Source of the DNA: Mesocentrotus franciscanus | Lineage: Eukaryota > Echinodermata > Echinoidea > Camarodonta > Strongylocentrotidae | DNA length: 64,000 nt | Assembly: GCA_037976565.1 (NCBI GenBank) | Contig: CP137675.1 | Span: 21,478,446-21,542,445 of the forward strand | Direction: 5' to 3' | Shown here: positions 24,105 through 38,900 of the stretch, piece by piece | Position numbering within the stretch: position 1 is the stretch's first letter | Layout of the letters: every line of letters begins with the position of its first letter | Notes under the pieces: model-generated | Databases searched by the model: none | The model's input: the letters and a program-made list of their open reading frames with translations, nothing else | What the model was told of the DNA's origin: nothing | Position numbers and translations under genes: made by a program

Positions 24105-27100
24105 CTTTGGGGAAGAAATTAAAATAAATGCAGGAAAAATATTTAAAAATGACTAAATAAATGACTATGAGCACATGTAGGTATAATGAAAAATAAAAGG
24201 AATCACCAATAAATAAGTTAAATGGAAAGTAGTTTTAAAGATGAGATGAGATGAGAGTAAATGCACTGGGTATGCTGCTGTGTGGCTAAATCTGAAGTAG
24301 ATTTCAAAGTATGTTTTCTTCTTTTCACCTTTCCACCTTACTTGCAACAGTCATGTTTGAATTTGATGGTGTAAATTCACATGCGAATTACTAAAACTAG
24401 AATTGGGCAAGACATTTTACATGCTAAAGACAGTGAAGATTAGTGTACCTGTTCCTTGGTCCATGTCATCTCCTACAGCAGTCCAGCTGAGGGTCACCGT
24501 GCTGTTGTCATAGGAGAAAGAGGAGTAGACTAGGTCCTGGATACGAGAAGGTGGTAGAGTATCTGGAGCGTTGGGAGTATAGCTCTGGACTTTGAAGACT
24601 CCTCCTGATGATGTACGCATAAAAGATGGCTCTGCTACGGTGTCCACCTCAACTGGGGCTGATCGTCTGCCTGGATTAACATATTTGAGGGAGGATATTA
24701 GTACCCAAACATTATTATAAATGAAATTATTTCTTCCAATAATTTCTTTCCACTCAAAAGGCAATATTACTTTCCACCACCTGTGCCACTCATAATCTTA
24801 GCGCCAGATGGTAGCAAAGAGTAGACTGCTGAAATGAAATATTTTACCGTATTTATGTTCATATTCATAAGTTCGTGATACATTTGTTGAAGAAAGAGAG
24901 GAGAGAAAAATACCCCTTTTCCTCTAAATGACATGAAGTTATGAAACGATGACACCCTCTGAAAATCGAACGCATTTCTTTGCTTATACATGTATATGGA
25001 AGAGCCCAATCGGAGAACGGTAGTTTTTTAAATATTACGCAAAGCTATACTAGATTGATAGAAAACCGAACATGAAACAATCGTTTGGAAAATCGTAATC
25101 TAAAATCATATTCCTCAACAGGCACATTCTGTCATAAAAATTATAAGGAAATGATAATTATTATTTTCTAAAAAATATTATTGTTAAGTTAGGAATTCCT
25201 TGGTCTAGTCGTTTTACCCTAGCCATGTGCTATCTCTACGTCTCCTTTTCATATGCCCCCCAAGTCGTATTCTTATAATCTTTACATTTTACTTCATGAA
25301 GCCTTTCCTTTCATTGAGAGCAAATAACATTGAGTGCATGGAAGTATTCGACTCACTTCTTCGCTTTTCTGCGACTTCGACTACGTCGTCATAGCCGAGA
25401 ACATTGACCTTGACGTTATATCTGCCGTCAGAAGTGAAGTCTAGAAAGAACCCTGAATATGTTCCATCGTCTTTGAATAAGTCTGAACCTGTTGGATGCA
25501 TAGAAAAAAAGAAGAAGGAGAAGAAGAAGAAGAAGAAGAAAAAGAAGGAGAAGAAGGAGAAGAAGGAGAAGGAGGAGGAGGAGGAGGAGAACAAGAAGAC
25601 GAAGTCGATATAATTCTTGAGGCGCCCAAACTGTACGTATGGGAGCTGCCCCCTAAAAAAAAATAATAATAGGGGCTTGTTTTCTGCGCCCCTCTCGATC
25701 TGCCACTGAAATATATATTAATGCAGTGTACTAACTGCGCTCCAAGAATAAGAATAAAAAGAAAGCAGAAAAAATATATGTAAGATGATAATAGGTAAAA
25801 TTTCTTCTATTTACGATGAAATATTTCAGCTTTGCTGTCTTTGTTTAAATATATGGGTGAAGGAATTAACTCAATTCTCTTTTCATGAAATCTGAATCCA
25901 TCATCAATTCGCTTTGCCCAGATTACTGACAGGTACAGAAAATTGAAATTTTAAGCACACAAATGGAAGAAATTAATATCTGGAAGTTAATTTACCGACT
26001 GTAGCCACTTCATACACACTGATTTCCAATGAGCATTAATGTATGATTGGAATTTCTGTTCAATGTGAGTTGAGTATTTAATCATATTAATGGCACAATA
26101 ACAAGATACGATGTTTCACCTGATCCGTTATCAAGCAGTGTCATCGTGGTCGTGGAGGAAGAGGCGTCTGAAATGATAGCTGTGACGTCAGCATTGAGAA
26201 CAGGTTGGTAATCTTGCTGAACCTGAGTATAGATAGCTAGTGCCGGAGTTTGAGAAAAGTCCACTTCCTGTAAAACCAATCATCAACATCAAATTAAAAA
26301 TATCACAGAATGAATAAAAGGGAGAACGCTTGAATAACAAAATCAAACAAAAAGGACTTTCTAAGTAGGGAAAAAATAAAAACCAATATGATATCATTAA
26401 CAAACTAAAACGAAATATCAAAAGATTGATGATATTCATACATGAATATGCTTAGGAAGCTCTAAGAGATCAAATCACTATAAAGGTTAATATACCGGCT
26501 TCTCACAATTCTCACACTTGTAGTTCTATGTCCTCATTGTAAAAACAACAACAACAACAAAAGCAACAACAAAATCCTAACTAATGTTTGGTAGAATGAC
26601 ATTACTCAGGGCCTTGGACATATTATTTTAAAAACAATGAGCATTTCTACTTGCAAGGAGGGGATGCGTACGTAAAATCCTTACATTATCAATTGTGATT
26701 GGGTAGAATTTATTAACAAGTACATTTATGAATAAATTGTATTCTTATTTTATTATAACACGATGGCAAAGATAAAAAAAAAAACCTAAGGCAATTTCAA
26801 TAGCCCTGTCGGTCACTTTTAATGACATGTTACGTAATCCGAATATGATTTCTATGATTATTGAATACAACCGTGTATAGAAATTGTCCTTAAGTTGATT
26901 TCTTGAAAGATGTTTCAATCATTTAATTGTAAGAATAAACCTGGACATTGGCTTGTAAACTTACATTTGTTCCTAGTAGAACACTGACTGTGACTGGCTC
27001 GTATTCCTCCGTACTTGGTTTAGATGTTACTGCCATACTAGCGTACTCGTTAGCTACTTCGGTGTTGTGTATTGTAACATTCCATCTACCAGGCTTTAAA

Positions 27101-30100
27101 TATGAATATGGATAGATTATTATTGATTTCCCAAGGATAGTCCAAGAAACCCAGCCTTAAATTCATTACCAAGGGAACGTATGAGAATCGAAAATATAAT
27201 CATGGAAACAAATTGAACAATTTAAACATAGACCTTGTCTAGCAAATAGATGACACGACGCGAAATTACCTCAAAGTAATTCTGGTCAGTACAATATTCA
27301 AGAAAACAAAGAAAACAATGAGCAGCACAAGGATACAGAATCCTCTTAAAACATCACGTTTTATTTTACTTCAAACTTTCAATTGCGTTTTTCAAACCAT
27401 TTCTAGAGAGAGAATGAATGACACGAGACGATATTCAAATGTAATAGAAAGTACCTCTTCTTCCATTTTCACTGCAATGATGGTAAGATTTTCGAATAAT
27501 AACTGGTGAGTACCAAAATCAAACGAGAATAAACAAAGAGTTCACCTGCGCTACCGGTAGGTTGACCGTTACAATTTTCGTGCTGGGATCAATATTATAA
27601 CGTTGATCATTTTCATCAACGCGAGTATCGTCTGGTCCAGTGACTACGACCGATATCGACGAACTCGTCGTCCATATCACAGTGATCACCGTCTCGTTAC
27701 CCAATGCAGCATCGATGATTAGTGGAACGACCTCAAGACCAGGATATCTTTCGATGACGATCTCGGAACTGTAGATCTTTGATGAAAATTCCGAATATAT
27801 CATTAATTCTGGATGAATGTGGACTAAATGATAAGTCAGAATTTGTATTAGGTTATCAACATGTTTCTATTTCTGTAGTACATTTCGAATGAATAATTAA
27901 ACTTATGCAAGCTTTTCTTTCGTACTTGTGTCTATATTAAAAAAAAACCCTTAACTAATTAAAAGAGTGCTACTCATATATTGTACTATGTATGTATACC
28001 TGCACGTTACAAGATGATTATTGTGAATGCAAGAAAAACAAACAAACAAACAAACAACAAATGAATAGTATCCTGCAGTCAATGAAACGAATAATGACAA
28101 CTATTAGTCACACAATCCTAACGAGAAATGATTCTTCCCTTTCTATTGTATCTGGGATTGGTGACATAAAAACACTTTAGCATCCTGAACGAATGATATT
28201 ATACCATACTTCGATTTATGGCTGATTTATAAACATTTATTTGTGTAATGCACTATATTTTGTTATAAAATTAAATCAATCATCTTCACTTGTCTCCATA
28301 ACTCTTTTCTCGTGTAAGAACTTGCGAAGCTATAAAGGCTATAAAGAACACAAATGTTCTGTTTGCTCGTTGGTTAACCTTTTGGTCCCTTTCTTTTGTT
28401 TTGTTTAGTTTAATTTTTTACATCTTGTTTTATAGAGAATGCAGCTTATAACCTTGATATTAAGTTGCTTTTGATAGAAGCAAAAAAATGAGAGGATTAG
28501 GTGAGTAAAAGTTTAAGCAAAATCCGCTTAACAGTAAGAAAGTTATGAATTTTTGAAGTTGCCAGCTCCCCTCTCATTTGCTCTGTACTAACAAGTCAAC
28601 AAATTTAATTTTAGCCCTAAAGAAAATTTTCAAATCTATTCCACCATCAATAACTAAGAACATGAAAGATGAAAAAAGAAAATGGGAGGGGAGCTCGCAA
28701 GATACGTCACAGAGTTTCATGATCGCAACTTCAAACATTCATAACTTTCATTTTCAAACTTTCACTGACCCGTTCCTCTCATTTTTCTGCTTCTATTAAA
28801 ACAAAATTACTTTCAGGGTGTGCTTTCCCTTTAACATACGTTAGCACTTGCTCCCCACCCCTCCTCTGCATAACAACTGGCGGCCGTTGCCCAAATATAC
28901 CTGAATGGGAACAGTCCCTACGCCGATACCAGGTCTCTCTGTTATAGTGCTCTGGAAAGCCTGGATGAGACATGTCCCAGTTCCTGTATCAGAACAGAAG
29001 GTGGAGATACCAGAAGTCATGGTGGAAAGATCTTCCATCTGCTGGTCAGCTGAGTTGCTTATGGTGATGGTGTCAATTATGACTCCCGAGTTCTCAATGT
29101 CGTCATACGTGTCGATGATGTATGGAGCATTATTCTCTCCGCCATCACTGAGGAGTAAGATGTATCCACCTTGTGCGTATGATCCCAGTACCTAGAACGA
29201 ATAACTTGATTGTTTCAGTTTCATGAATTTATTGTATGTTTCATTATATAAACGTATCTTTAAAAAACACTATTTTAATGCAAAAGCCTAACATAAGTTC
29301 ATGTCAAGGAATTTGGCCATTATGTAGTTGGATCAAGCAATGAAAGAGGTTTAAAGATAAAGACCAGTTCTGGTCATGCGATTGCATTGTGCAAGAAACG
29401 TTGTGGAATCCATCAGAAAAGGTTGATCATCTAGCATATAAGTATTGGTGTGTACTGCAAGGTTTTGGAATCATCAAAATGATAAGAAATTTGGCCCAGT
29501 CTTGGTAAAGTTACAAGCACTGTACACAGAAAGATATATATGGGACTACGCGACCACGTGCGCGATATCTATTTGGTCCCAATAGATATAATAATTTACC
29601 AAATATATCAATTAGTAGGCGGTTTCCCGACTTTCCCGGCAAAATTTGTATCATCACGTATTAGTCAAAACATATTCTTTCACATGATTGGTAATGTGAG
29701 CTTCCATTTCATTTTTTTGAGAGAGGGGCGTTTCCAAAACTGGTCTTTACCTTTAAGCGTGTAGAGTTCTGCGGTAGAAACCATATTGTCATAACCAACA
29801 CATGGTTTAACCATCGCAAACAACAGCTCTATCACATGGAAGCAACCATGAGATGTATGTAGATTCCAACTTGAATACATATTCATAAGGAAAAGTTACA
29901 GAGGAAGAGCGAAGAACTCAAGAGCCTTTCCAGGAGCAAATATTGGTTCTAGTCACTCCTAGCCATCATGGATGCATCACTGATACTTAAAAAAAACTGA
30001 AGGGAGAGAAAAGTTGGAGGAAATGGAATCTCGAGAGATTGAAAAAGGACAGTATTCCATTCAGACTGGCAACTTATACCAGAACAGTAGCCGCCCAATC

Positions 30101-33100
30101 AGATGAAGCGCTCAGTCATGAATCTGATGCCATGTTGACCTTGCTGAAACAAAACATCAAAGCAACTGCAGAGGAGACTAATTGCTACTTGAAGAGGCGA
30201 GAGCCCAGGAAACCATATGGGTCACATAGGCTATGGCGGATAAGAGGGAAGGAGGTGGTGGAAAGGGGTACATACAGGAGAAGGAAAACCGATAACTCAA
30301 TAATGAATTTCGCAGGGAAACAAACAAGGCCAGAGAAAAATGGCTAAAACAATAGTGTAAGGAGATGATGTATGCCAAAGTTAGGGAACTTAATGAAACA
30401 GATAACAAAAAGAAGATCTGTATAGGAATATATTCCAAATCTGAAGAAGGGCTAACTGATGTCTCAGATATTCAAAAGAAACTCATAGAAGAATTGTACG
30501 ATAACGAAGCAAAACCCGAAGTCATTCAAATGGAAAATGAAGGGCAGGAAGACCAAGATGATATGGTCCATCAATACTCAGCACAGAAGCTCAAAAGGCT
30601 CTAATAGAAATGCAGGACAGAGGAAAACTGAATAGGTCATATCTTACGGTGGGGGTGGTAACATGTTAAGGGACACCTTGGAAGGGAAGATAGATGGTAA
30701 ACGGGGAAGAGGAAGACCAAGAATTGGGATGGTGTCAGGCTTTGTAGATGACAGATCATATGACATAATGAAGAAGAAGGCTAAAGATAGGGAGGGATGG
30801 AGAAGAAACTAAAACAGGCTCTTGAGTGTGGACCTGCCTGTGGCAGAACATCATATAGAAAGAGAGAGAGAGAAGGTTGAAAGTGGATCGATGAGAATCG
30901 ACTGCGATAATAAAATTTGGTTACATAATAACAGCTTCTTCCACAATAAAGATGGAATATATATTATTTGAAACATTGACAGATTAGAAACTGATTGGTG
31001 ACATAAAAGAATAACATGGTACCTGAATGCCCGACAGTATTCCACATCCAATACACGTACCGCCTCCAGCGGATGGAGGCAAGGCGTTGACGAGACTTTG
31101 CCTTGAGGCTGTATCAGTAATGTCGATGAGATTCGCTGTGATGTCAGATGTACTTTCGAAGACTACGATTCCAAGCTTGCTTCCGTCTGGAATAACATTC
31201 ATGATGTAGTCAGTAGATGATTGGATCATTATGTCAAACCTGCTCCCCTACAAACAAGGACGTGACACGGTATGGAAAATGATCTGTTAAAAGCATTATT
31301 TTTCTGCTTTCACATTCCTTAATGCCACAATAATTCAAATATCAAGCATACAGTACATGTAAACTTACAAGTCTTGTCCAAGTGTTGTAATGGCAAACAC
31401 ACAACATACTACGCCACAAAACAGTCATTTAAACAAATTTGATTTGTAAATATTTTTAAAAACATCTTCATTTATATGTTGATTTAAGTCAGGTTCCAAC
31501 CACATTAACATGAAATGAAGGTACGTTAACTGACTATGCTATGATAAAACCAGGACTGAAAACCTTAACTGAAAGGGGGAAAAATGCATTTTAGATTAAA
31601 AAAAATAATGAATAACTTCCAATACATAAAATAATGAAAATGTTGTCAATGCAATGTTTTGAAAAATATTTTGGAGTTACAGTTCTTTTTCTTTAGGGCA
31701 ATGATACTAATTAAAGTCAACCACATACAAATTGTGAGAATTGGCGACACAAAGTCTCTATACAATAAAAACTCGACAATTTAGTGATGTAAGCATGGTT
31801 GTCAAGAGGCATTGATCTATTATAAGAAACGTACATTTATATTTCAATAATCCAATCCCACCCGAAAATATACTATGAAAGCAATGACATTGGGCCTATA
31901 ATTAAGCAATGGCTAAATTCGCACTGTACTGAACAATAAAAAAATCATTAACTTACTGCCATACTACCACTGATGTCGAGCACAAGTACCACACTTCTGA
32001 TTGTAGATAGCTGGATGACATCGAATGTAGGAGTGGTGTTTGAGACAGGTTGGATACCTGCTGTGAAGTCTGTTGTTCGCTCTGTCATTACCGTCCAAGC
32101 ACTGTCACCACTGCATTTATTATTCATCAAGTTTGGTGCTAGAGGATTGTGTAAGTTATTTGGATCTGATGGATCGTCACTACAAAACTCCTCTATCTGA
32201 AATACGGATTAAATCCCTCAATTAGATTTTAGATTATTGGAAAACATTGATTGAATAAACAATTGAAAGCTTTTCAGCGATACAAAAATAGCAATTTGTA
32301 TCCTCGCAAAAGCGTATCTTGACGCATAGATGAGAACGGTTTCATCGAGTAGTTCGAGGAGCTAAAAAAAAACAAATTTTATCAAGTTTATTTGTGAAAG
32401 CTTTATTTAACTGTAAATATGAATCCATCATAACGACAATGCAACTCCTAACTGGGTTACCGTCACCGTCCTTTTTAGGAACTACGTACTAACATGGAAA
32501 TGAAGCAACCCTTTTATTCTAGACGCAGTTCTAGAAGACTTGAAGTCTCTCTCTCTCTTTAATTTTGAGGGGGTGTGGCTTTTGTGGGCTTGGGTCCTTG
32601 CATTTGTTTTATACATGTGCTTTGCTAAAATTAATTTATAATCGATACAAATGGGAAGGGGAGACTTTCATTTTTTTTTTTGGGGGGGGGGAGGGGGTTA
32701 GGCTCTAGCCCCCTCCTCCCCTTCTAGAACATCTACTGCTTGATTACGATGCCAGACTTACCGAATGTATATGTGCATCCTTGGTTCCAAATAACAATGA
32801 AGCGGTCGCAGTTTGTTCTTTAGTATCAGGAACGAAGCGGCAATCGGGATTATAACCAGTGTTTGGATCACTTTGACATGGAGTTCCATCAGGCATCTCA
32901 ACATTTCCCTTGATCTTTAGAGAACAGCGGGTCCCTTCAGTACCTACACCGGGTGAGTCATAGGCAGGGGCACCAACGCCAACACCATCATAGTGCTCCT
33001 TGAATAACCCCCAACGTAGATGGCCCCAATTTCGAACTAACATGTTGTCTGTTTGAAATTAAGAAAATGAAAACAAACAAAAAGTGACTCATTGCAAATC

Positions 33101-33574
33101 ATGTTAAAGCATGTTAATGCCTCTCTCTGTAAATGAGATCTGACCGAAATATTTTAGTAAAATTAGTAAGCAAGTGGGTTAAAAATGTTTTTCTTCTTCT
33201 TCTTCTTCCCTTTTTCTCTCTTACTTGCATACTAAAGTATTCAGAGTATTAATAGCATATTTTCTTTTGCATCAATAGCAACCCACCTGTGGGACCAAAA
33301 TTGTCTTCTCGGTACATCTCGCTTAGAATATAGTCCGGCGTCATGTGCATCAGAGTTCCTTCTTTCCCACATCCTGCTAGGTTATCGACAAACGGCTCGT
33401 CATCAGGAAAGTTGTGCACGATAATGTTGGCCGACTCCAGCGTTTCGGTTCGAGCAATTTGATACCCGCTCTGGATGGACCAGGTGTTGGGTACAAGAAT
33501 CTTGATGTGCTTCCAGTAGACGTGCTGCTTGCTGGCAAGGTAGAGACGCTGAGATGCTGAAGTATACATCATCT

Positions 33575-33605
<31 letters not shown>

Positions 33606-35014
33606 GAAGAGAGCAAGAGAAAAAAATACTTGTAAATATTTGAGATTAGTATTCCTTAACCTATATCATTACACACATATAAACGTCACACAAATTTTTA
33701 CTTTTAAAGGGAACCAAAACCTTCATCCTAAGTTACCTTTATTGTTAAGTTTAAACGATTTGAATAAGATTAGTGAAAAATTGAACAAAATCAGGCAAGG
33801 TATAAGGAAGTTCAAGCTAAAGAAATAACTTGTCAACAGAGGGCGATATTTGATTTGATGGCGTCGTTTGTGGACAACTCTCCATGCCTTCTGATCCTGG
33901 AATTTCATGTTTTTCCTTCTTTCTTGTGATTGAGATAATCTACTCCCCTGAAAACAAAATATAGAAAGCAGAATGATATTCTACTTCACATTTTATGAAG
34001 TCGGATATTGAACACAAATGAATACAAAGAAAATGAAAGAATTGTGAAATTCCATGATCAGAAGGCATGGAGAGTTGTCCACAAATGACGCCATCAAATT
34101 AAATATCGCCCTCTGTTGACAAGTTATTTCTTTAGCTTTAACTTCCTTATACCTTGCCTGATTTTGTTAAATTTTTCACTAATCTTATTCAAATCGTTTA
34201 AACTTTACATTAAAGGTAACTTAGGATAAAGGTTTTGGTTCCCTTTAAATAAAATATTTTGTTTTTATACTATAGGTTTTTGCGGCCAATTTCGCAATTT
34301 TTTCATTCAAATTCATGAACGTGCATTCAAATTCGCATAGAGGTCGCTCGCAGGTGAATTCGGGCATTCAAATTCAAAATCCGAGCAATCAATTTCATTT
34401 ATCGGCACTCTTATTCATGTTCGGTGAAATCAAATTCACGAATGTGCGTACAATTTCCTACTTCGTGCATTCAAATTAACGCGGCGCTCACGATGAGCCT
34501 GTTTGGGGCATTCAATTTCATTTCTTGGTGATCAATTTCCTAATACGTGCATTCAATTTAGTGTAATATTGAGAGGGATTCCAGAAAAGAGGGAAACTTT
34601 GATTTCTTTAAATTGATCACTTGGAATTATTGTTAATCACTGTTACACAATGAAATCTCCACAGTTTAGTTAATGTTCTTGTTTATCTGACAATAATTGT
34701 TGCCTTTTGATCATGTATTTGATTATGGCTAATATCGCTAATCGCTAATCGCTATATACATGAATATCCCGTACTACACCTTTCTTTCAATATATATGTA
34801 AACACGTTCTAAATAATTGGAAACATTGATAGAGTTTTAGAACATCGCAACTAGTGATTTGGAGGTGATGTACTGCGGAAATGCATTTTCCCTCAATTAA
34901 AAAATAAAATAAAAAATACTTTGAAATGCATTTCCACAAACTTCAATGAAAAGGCTTTCTCAATTAAATTGTTCTTTTGTATGAAGTATATATACCAGTT
35001 ATGTGTTTGTGTTC

Positions 35015-35047
<33 letters not shown>

Positions 35048-35083
35048 CATGTATATATCCCTATCCCGCCCTTTCTCTCTCCT

Positions 35084-35114
<31 letters not shown>

Positions 35115-35929
35115 ATGGGGACCCCACTGGAAATAAGCTCTCGAGCTTCGTGGGTTATCCTGTTCAAGCTGACTTAATTTTGATCTGTTGTTCTTGTATA
35201 TTGTTGTATGTTGGAAGCTTGTCGAATAAAAATCAATCAATCAATGACTCTCTCGATCTCTCCCATGTCACCTCTCCCCAGGCGCGTACGCAGCGGGGGT
35301 GTTTTGGGGGTTAACTCCCCCCTCAATTTTTTTTTTAATGTGTGTGTTTCGAAGGAAACCCCCCTCACTTTTTTTTTCAAGTGTAAAACTTTTTTGTGTG
35401 TGCTAAAGGATGAAAAAAAAACTGACCTTAACCCCCCCCTCCCCCCCCACTGAACAAAATATCGGTCGGTATAATTTAATTTAATTAAAAAAAAAAAAAA
35501 GTACTCTTAGCCCCCGCTTATTCAGCGGCCGGCTGAGTCGTTGCGAAATTTCGGCGCGATTTTCAAATCTCTGTCGCTCTTTGTCTCTCTCCAATCTCTC
35601 TCCCTCAACTTTTCTCCCCTTTTCTTTTTTTCCAGCCCCCACAATTTTCTTTATATTTTGTTACCTCTTTTTTTGTAGGCGTAATCAGAGATGATAAGCT
35701 GAATACCAGTCACCTATATATGGATCCAATGACACTTCCTATAAAGATACACTTTGCTGATGAAATCACACATTATTAAACACGGATAACACCCCCTACA
35801 AGAACAAGTATACTTCACCCATCCTAAGATCATACACAATTTCACAATACTCAGACATAACACCGAGTCCATCACAAAATAAACAAAACTTTTGAAATTT
35901 TCTCATCTTAGGCATATCTTGGAACGTGC

Positions 35930-35965
<36 letters not shown>

Positions 35966-38900
35966 AAGATGCCACAAAAAGTGTGATATTTGTACAATAT
36001 TTGATGAGTCGAAATGAAAAAATTAACCGAGTATCATTTTGGATCCAGTGACATGACACTTCACAAACAATTCGACCACAGTTCTTAGGCAGTTTCTGCA
36101 GTTTTCATATACACTGTATACAGCTTTTTGTTATGTGTGTGTGCCATGAGTAATATGGCAAGTTACATATTCATGTGTTTAACTTTTTGTTAGCCGAGAG
36201 AGTTTACAAATGAGAATGAATTAAGATAATGCAAATGTCATGATAATGAAGCCTACATTGTTCACAAACTGAGCAAAAAAAGCTTCTCGAAGACCCCAAA
36301 GGAACTAAACGCAATATATATTTTTTGAAATTGAATGCACTTAGTTCAAACATGCTTGCTCATTCACGAATTTGAATGACCAACGATTCACCGTAGCTGG
36401 TATTAAATGAATTTGAATGCTCTTTGCACGAAATGTACGATCTTAGTTATTATTTGAATGACCCGATTTAACAATTGATTGCACGGATAGTGAATTTGAA
36501 TGACGGAGTTTGAATTTGAAAGCTGATTCAACGCTGCGAGTGCGATTTGCGCGAATTCGAATGCTCGGAATATGAACTTGAATGAAAAAAGTGTGAAATT
36601 GGCCGCAAAAACCTATAATAACCTAGTTCTGCATAAATCTATTTAGGCTATCTCATTTTGATCAGTGAAAAACATCAAGATAGAATTTGTGAAATTTCAT
36701 TTGCAATTTGTTTTATGATAAAAAAGAGATTTAAAAAACTTATTAAAACAACCCATAATAAATGAATAAATAAATAAATAAATAAATTAATTAATTAACA
36801 AAAATACTGTGTACCGGCCAGGCTATATAAGTAAGTTCTAAAAAATTACATTACATATTGAACAAAACAGTTGATTGGATTGTACAATCACATAATCAGA
36901 TATTGATTTAAGACTTGAAATACTTTAGAGAAAAAAAAATGCAATGATAATATACATTAATGATGCTGCTACCTTCTTTACCGAAGATAGCCACATCAGT
37001 ATCAATACTGCTCTACCTGAGCGGGACAAATTATTATTACTCCAGCAATTACAGGGCAAGGGACGGAGTTTAGACCAGTTCCCATTATCTTGCGTGTAAA
37101 GGGATTCAAATTTGGAACCACTTTACATGCTCTCCATGACGTATGAAGTAATTACTTTGCTATTATCTGGAATGATAAAAACCTGTAAAGACATATCAAT
37201 GTAAGGCAGTGAGAATCATGAGTTGTCTCGGTGTGATTAAACCCATGTCCTCCCCATAAATTCCCCAATTACGAAATTTCGTGTTTACTTTAAATCTTGA
37301 GGCAGTTTTATCTCAATTGAAGGGGTAACTTACGATCCATTATCATGTTTTCATATCAGTTATTAACATGTTTGTAAGTATCTAGTCATATTGTTTTGCA
37401 ATAATCATGTTATTTACCCAAGTTGGAATTGATATAATGATATAACGTGAATAAATATTCATGAATATCGTAACTATTTTGCTGCTTGCATAAATTCTTG
37501 AAGACCTTTACTTGTACACAAACAAAAGAATTATATAGTAAAAGGGTCATACATACACACACGCACACCCACACACAAAAATCGATAAGCTGTAGTGACA
37601 TTGAGTATCTTTGTTATCTTACAAACAAGGTCTATTAATGTTGGTTCTAATTACGTTAATATTTAAACCTCTTAAATGCATTTGAATCGTGATATATTGC
37701 ATTAAGAAAATAATAGTCATTCTGTCTGTGACAGGGAAGAGTATTTCATAGACTCCATAGTGGATTCAGTTTATAACAAATTTAAGTATTTTAAAGTAAT
37801 AATTTTCAATAAATATGTTACTTTTTGTATCGCCTTATGTGCTCCCGAGGTTAATATTTAGGTTTGCATCGAATATGCAATATATAACCAAGTAAACGCT
37901 AACAATAAAACGTCGTTATTATGTTTTGTATAAAGGTCTTCCTTGTACCATTTCATGGAGGTAGTTACGCAGAATATTCACCAAAGTTAAGTCTCTGTTA
38001 AACCAGTAATACGATCTTTATTCCTATGATAAGTTTGAGTTTATAATACAAATAAAACAGTAAGCTTCTCAAAAATAAACGTTCACTGTAAGAGGAATTG
38101 AAATAATGATGTGCTGCCATAGGCATGATGGGGCATCAAATACAAAAAAGAACAGAATAATGCAAGTGCGCTTCATGTGGGCGTTAGAGTCGGCAAATTT
38201 ATTTTCATCGCTGGATTATTGTTTAATTTTCTTCTTGGGGGTGGGGGGGGGCACATTTGATCGACACCCAGTCCTCACAATCAAAATGAAAGAAATACCC
38301 ATATCAAATCATTTGATCAGGTGGACAGTAAAAAGGAAAGCCTCTAAAAGATACGATGAATTTGTATTTCTTTGTGTTTGAAGCAAGTTTGCAGAGGTAA
38401 GGGGAAGCGGATTTATTTTGAACTTATTTTTTATCATTTAAAAATTATTATTATACAACAAACAGGCTTTAAAAGAAGAAAAAAAAAGAATGAAATTAAA
38501 AAAAATTGTTGAATATCAATCATGTCATTGCAAACGTGACAATGTCAGGTATTCAAACTAAACCAATCTAGTGGGAACAGTCGGAACATAGTTCACAGAA
38601 ACATTGTATTTCAAGTATAAAGAAATGTCACAGATGTGATGAATTGAATTTACTTATTAGTTTATTTATACAAGAGAATAGAACTGGATTTAGTTACATC
38701 TAATGCTCTAACTTCTTTAATTGTTTGACATAAAATATCGACAACAACTGCACCCTCAAATGAAACTAAACAAAAATAAAGATAACAACCAAGAAATAAC
38801 GTATTTTTGGGTGTCTTTTGTGTAAGTTCATGAATAAACAAATACATACAAATGAAAAAAACCGAAATCACAATTTAGCCCTAAGCAAATTTGTTTTGTA

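Noticed and set aside
27240..27520. Apparent repeat of an exon 7-8 junction region in intron 7
   Set aside because: The similarity between the two stretches is short and weak; no CLCA codons could be aligned.
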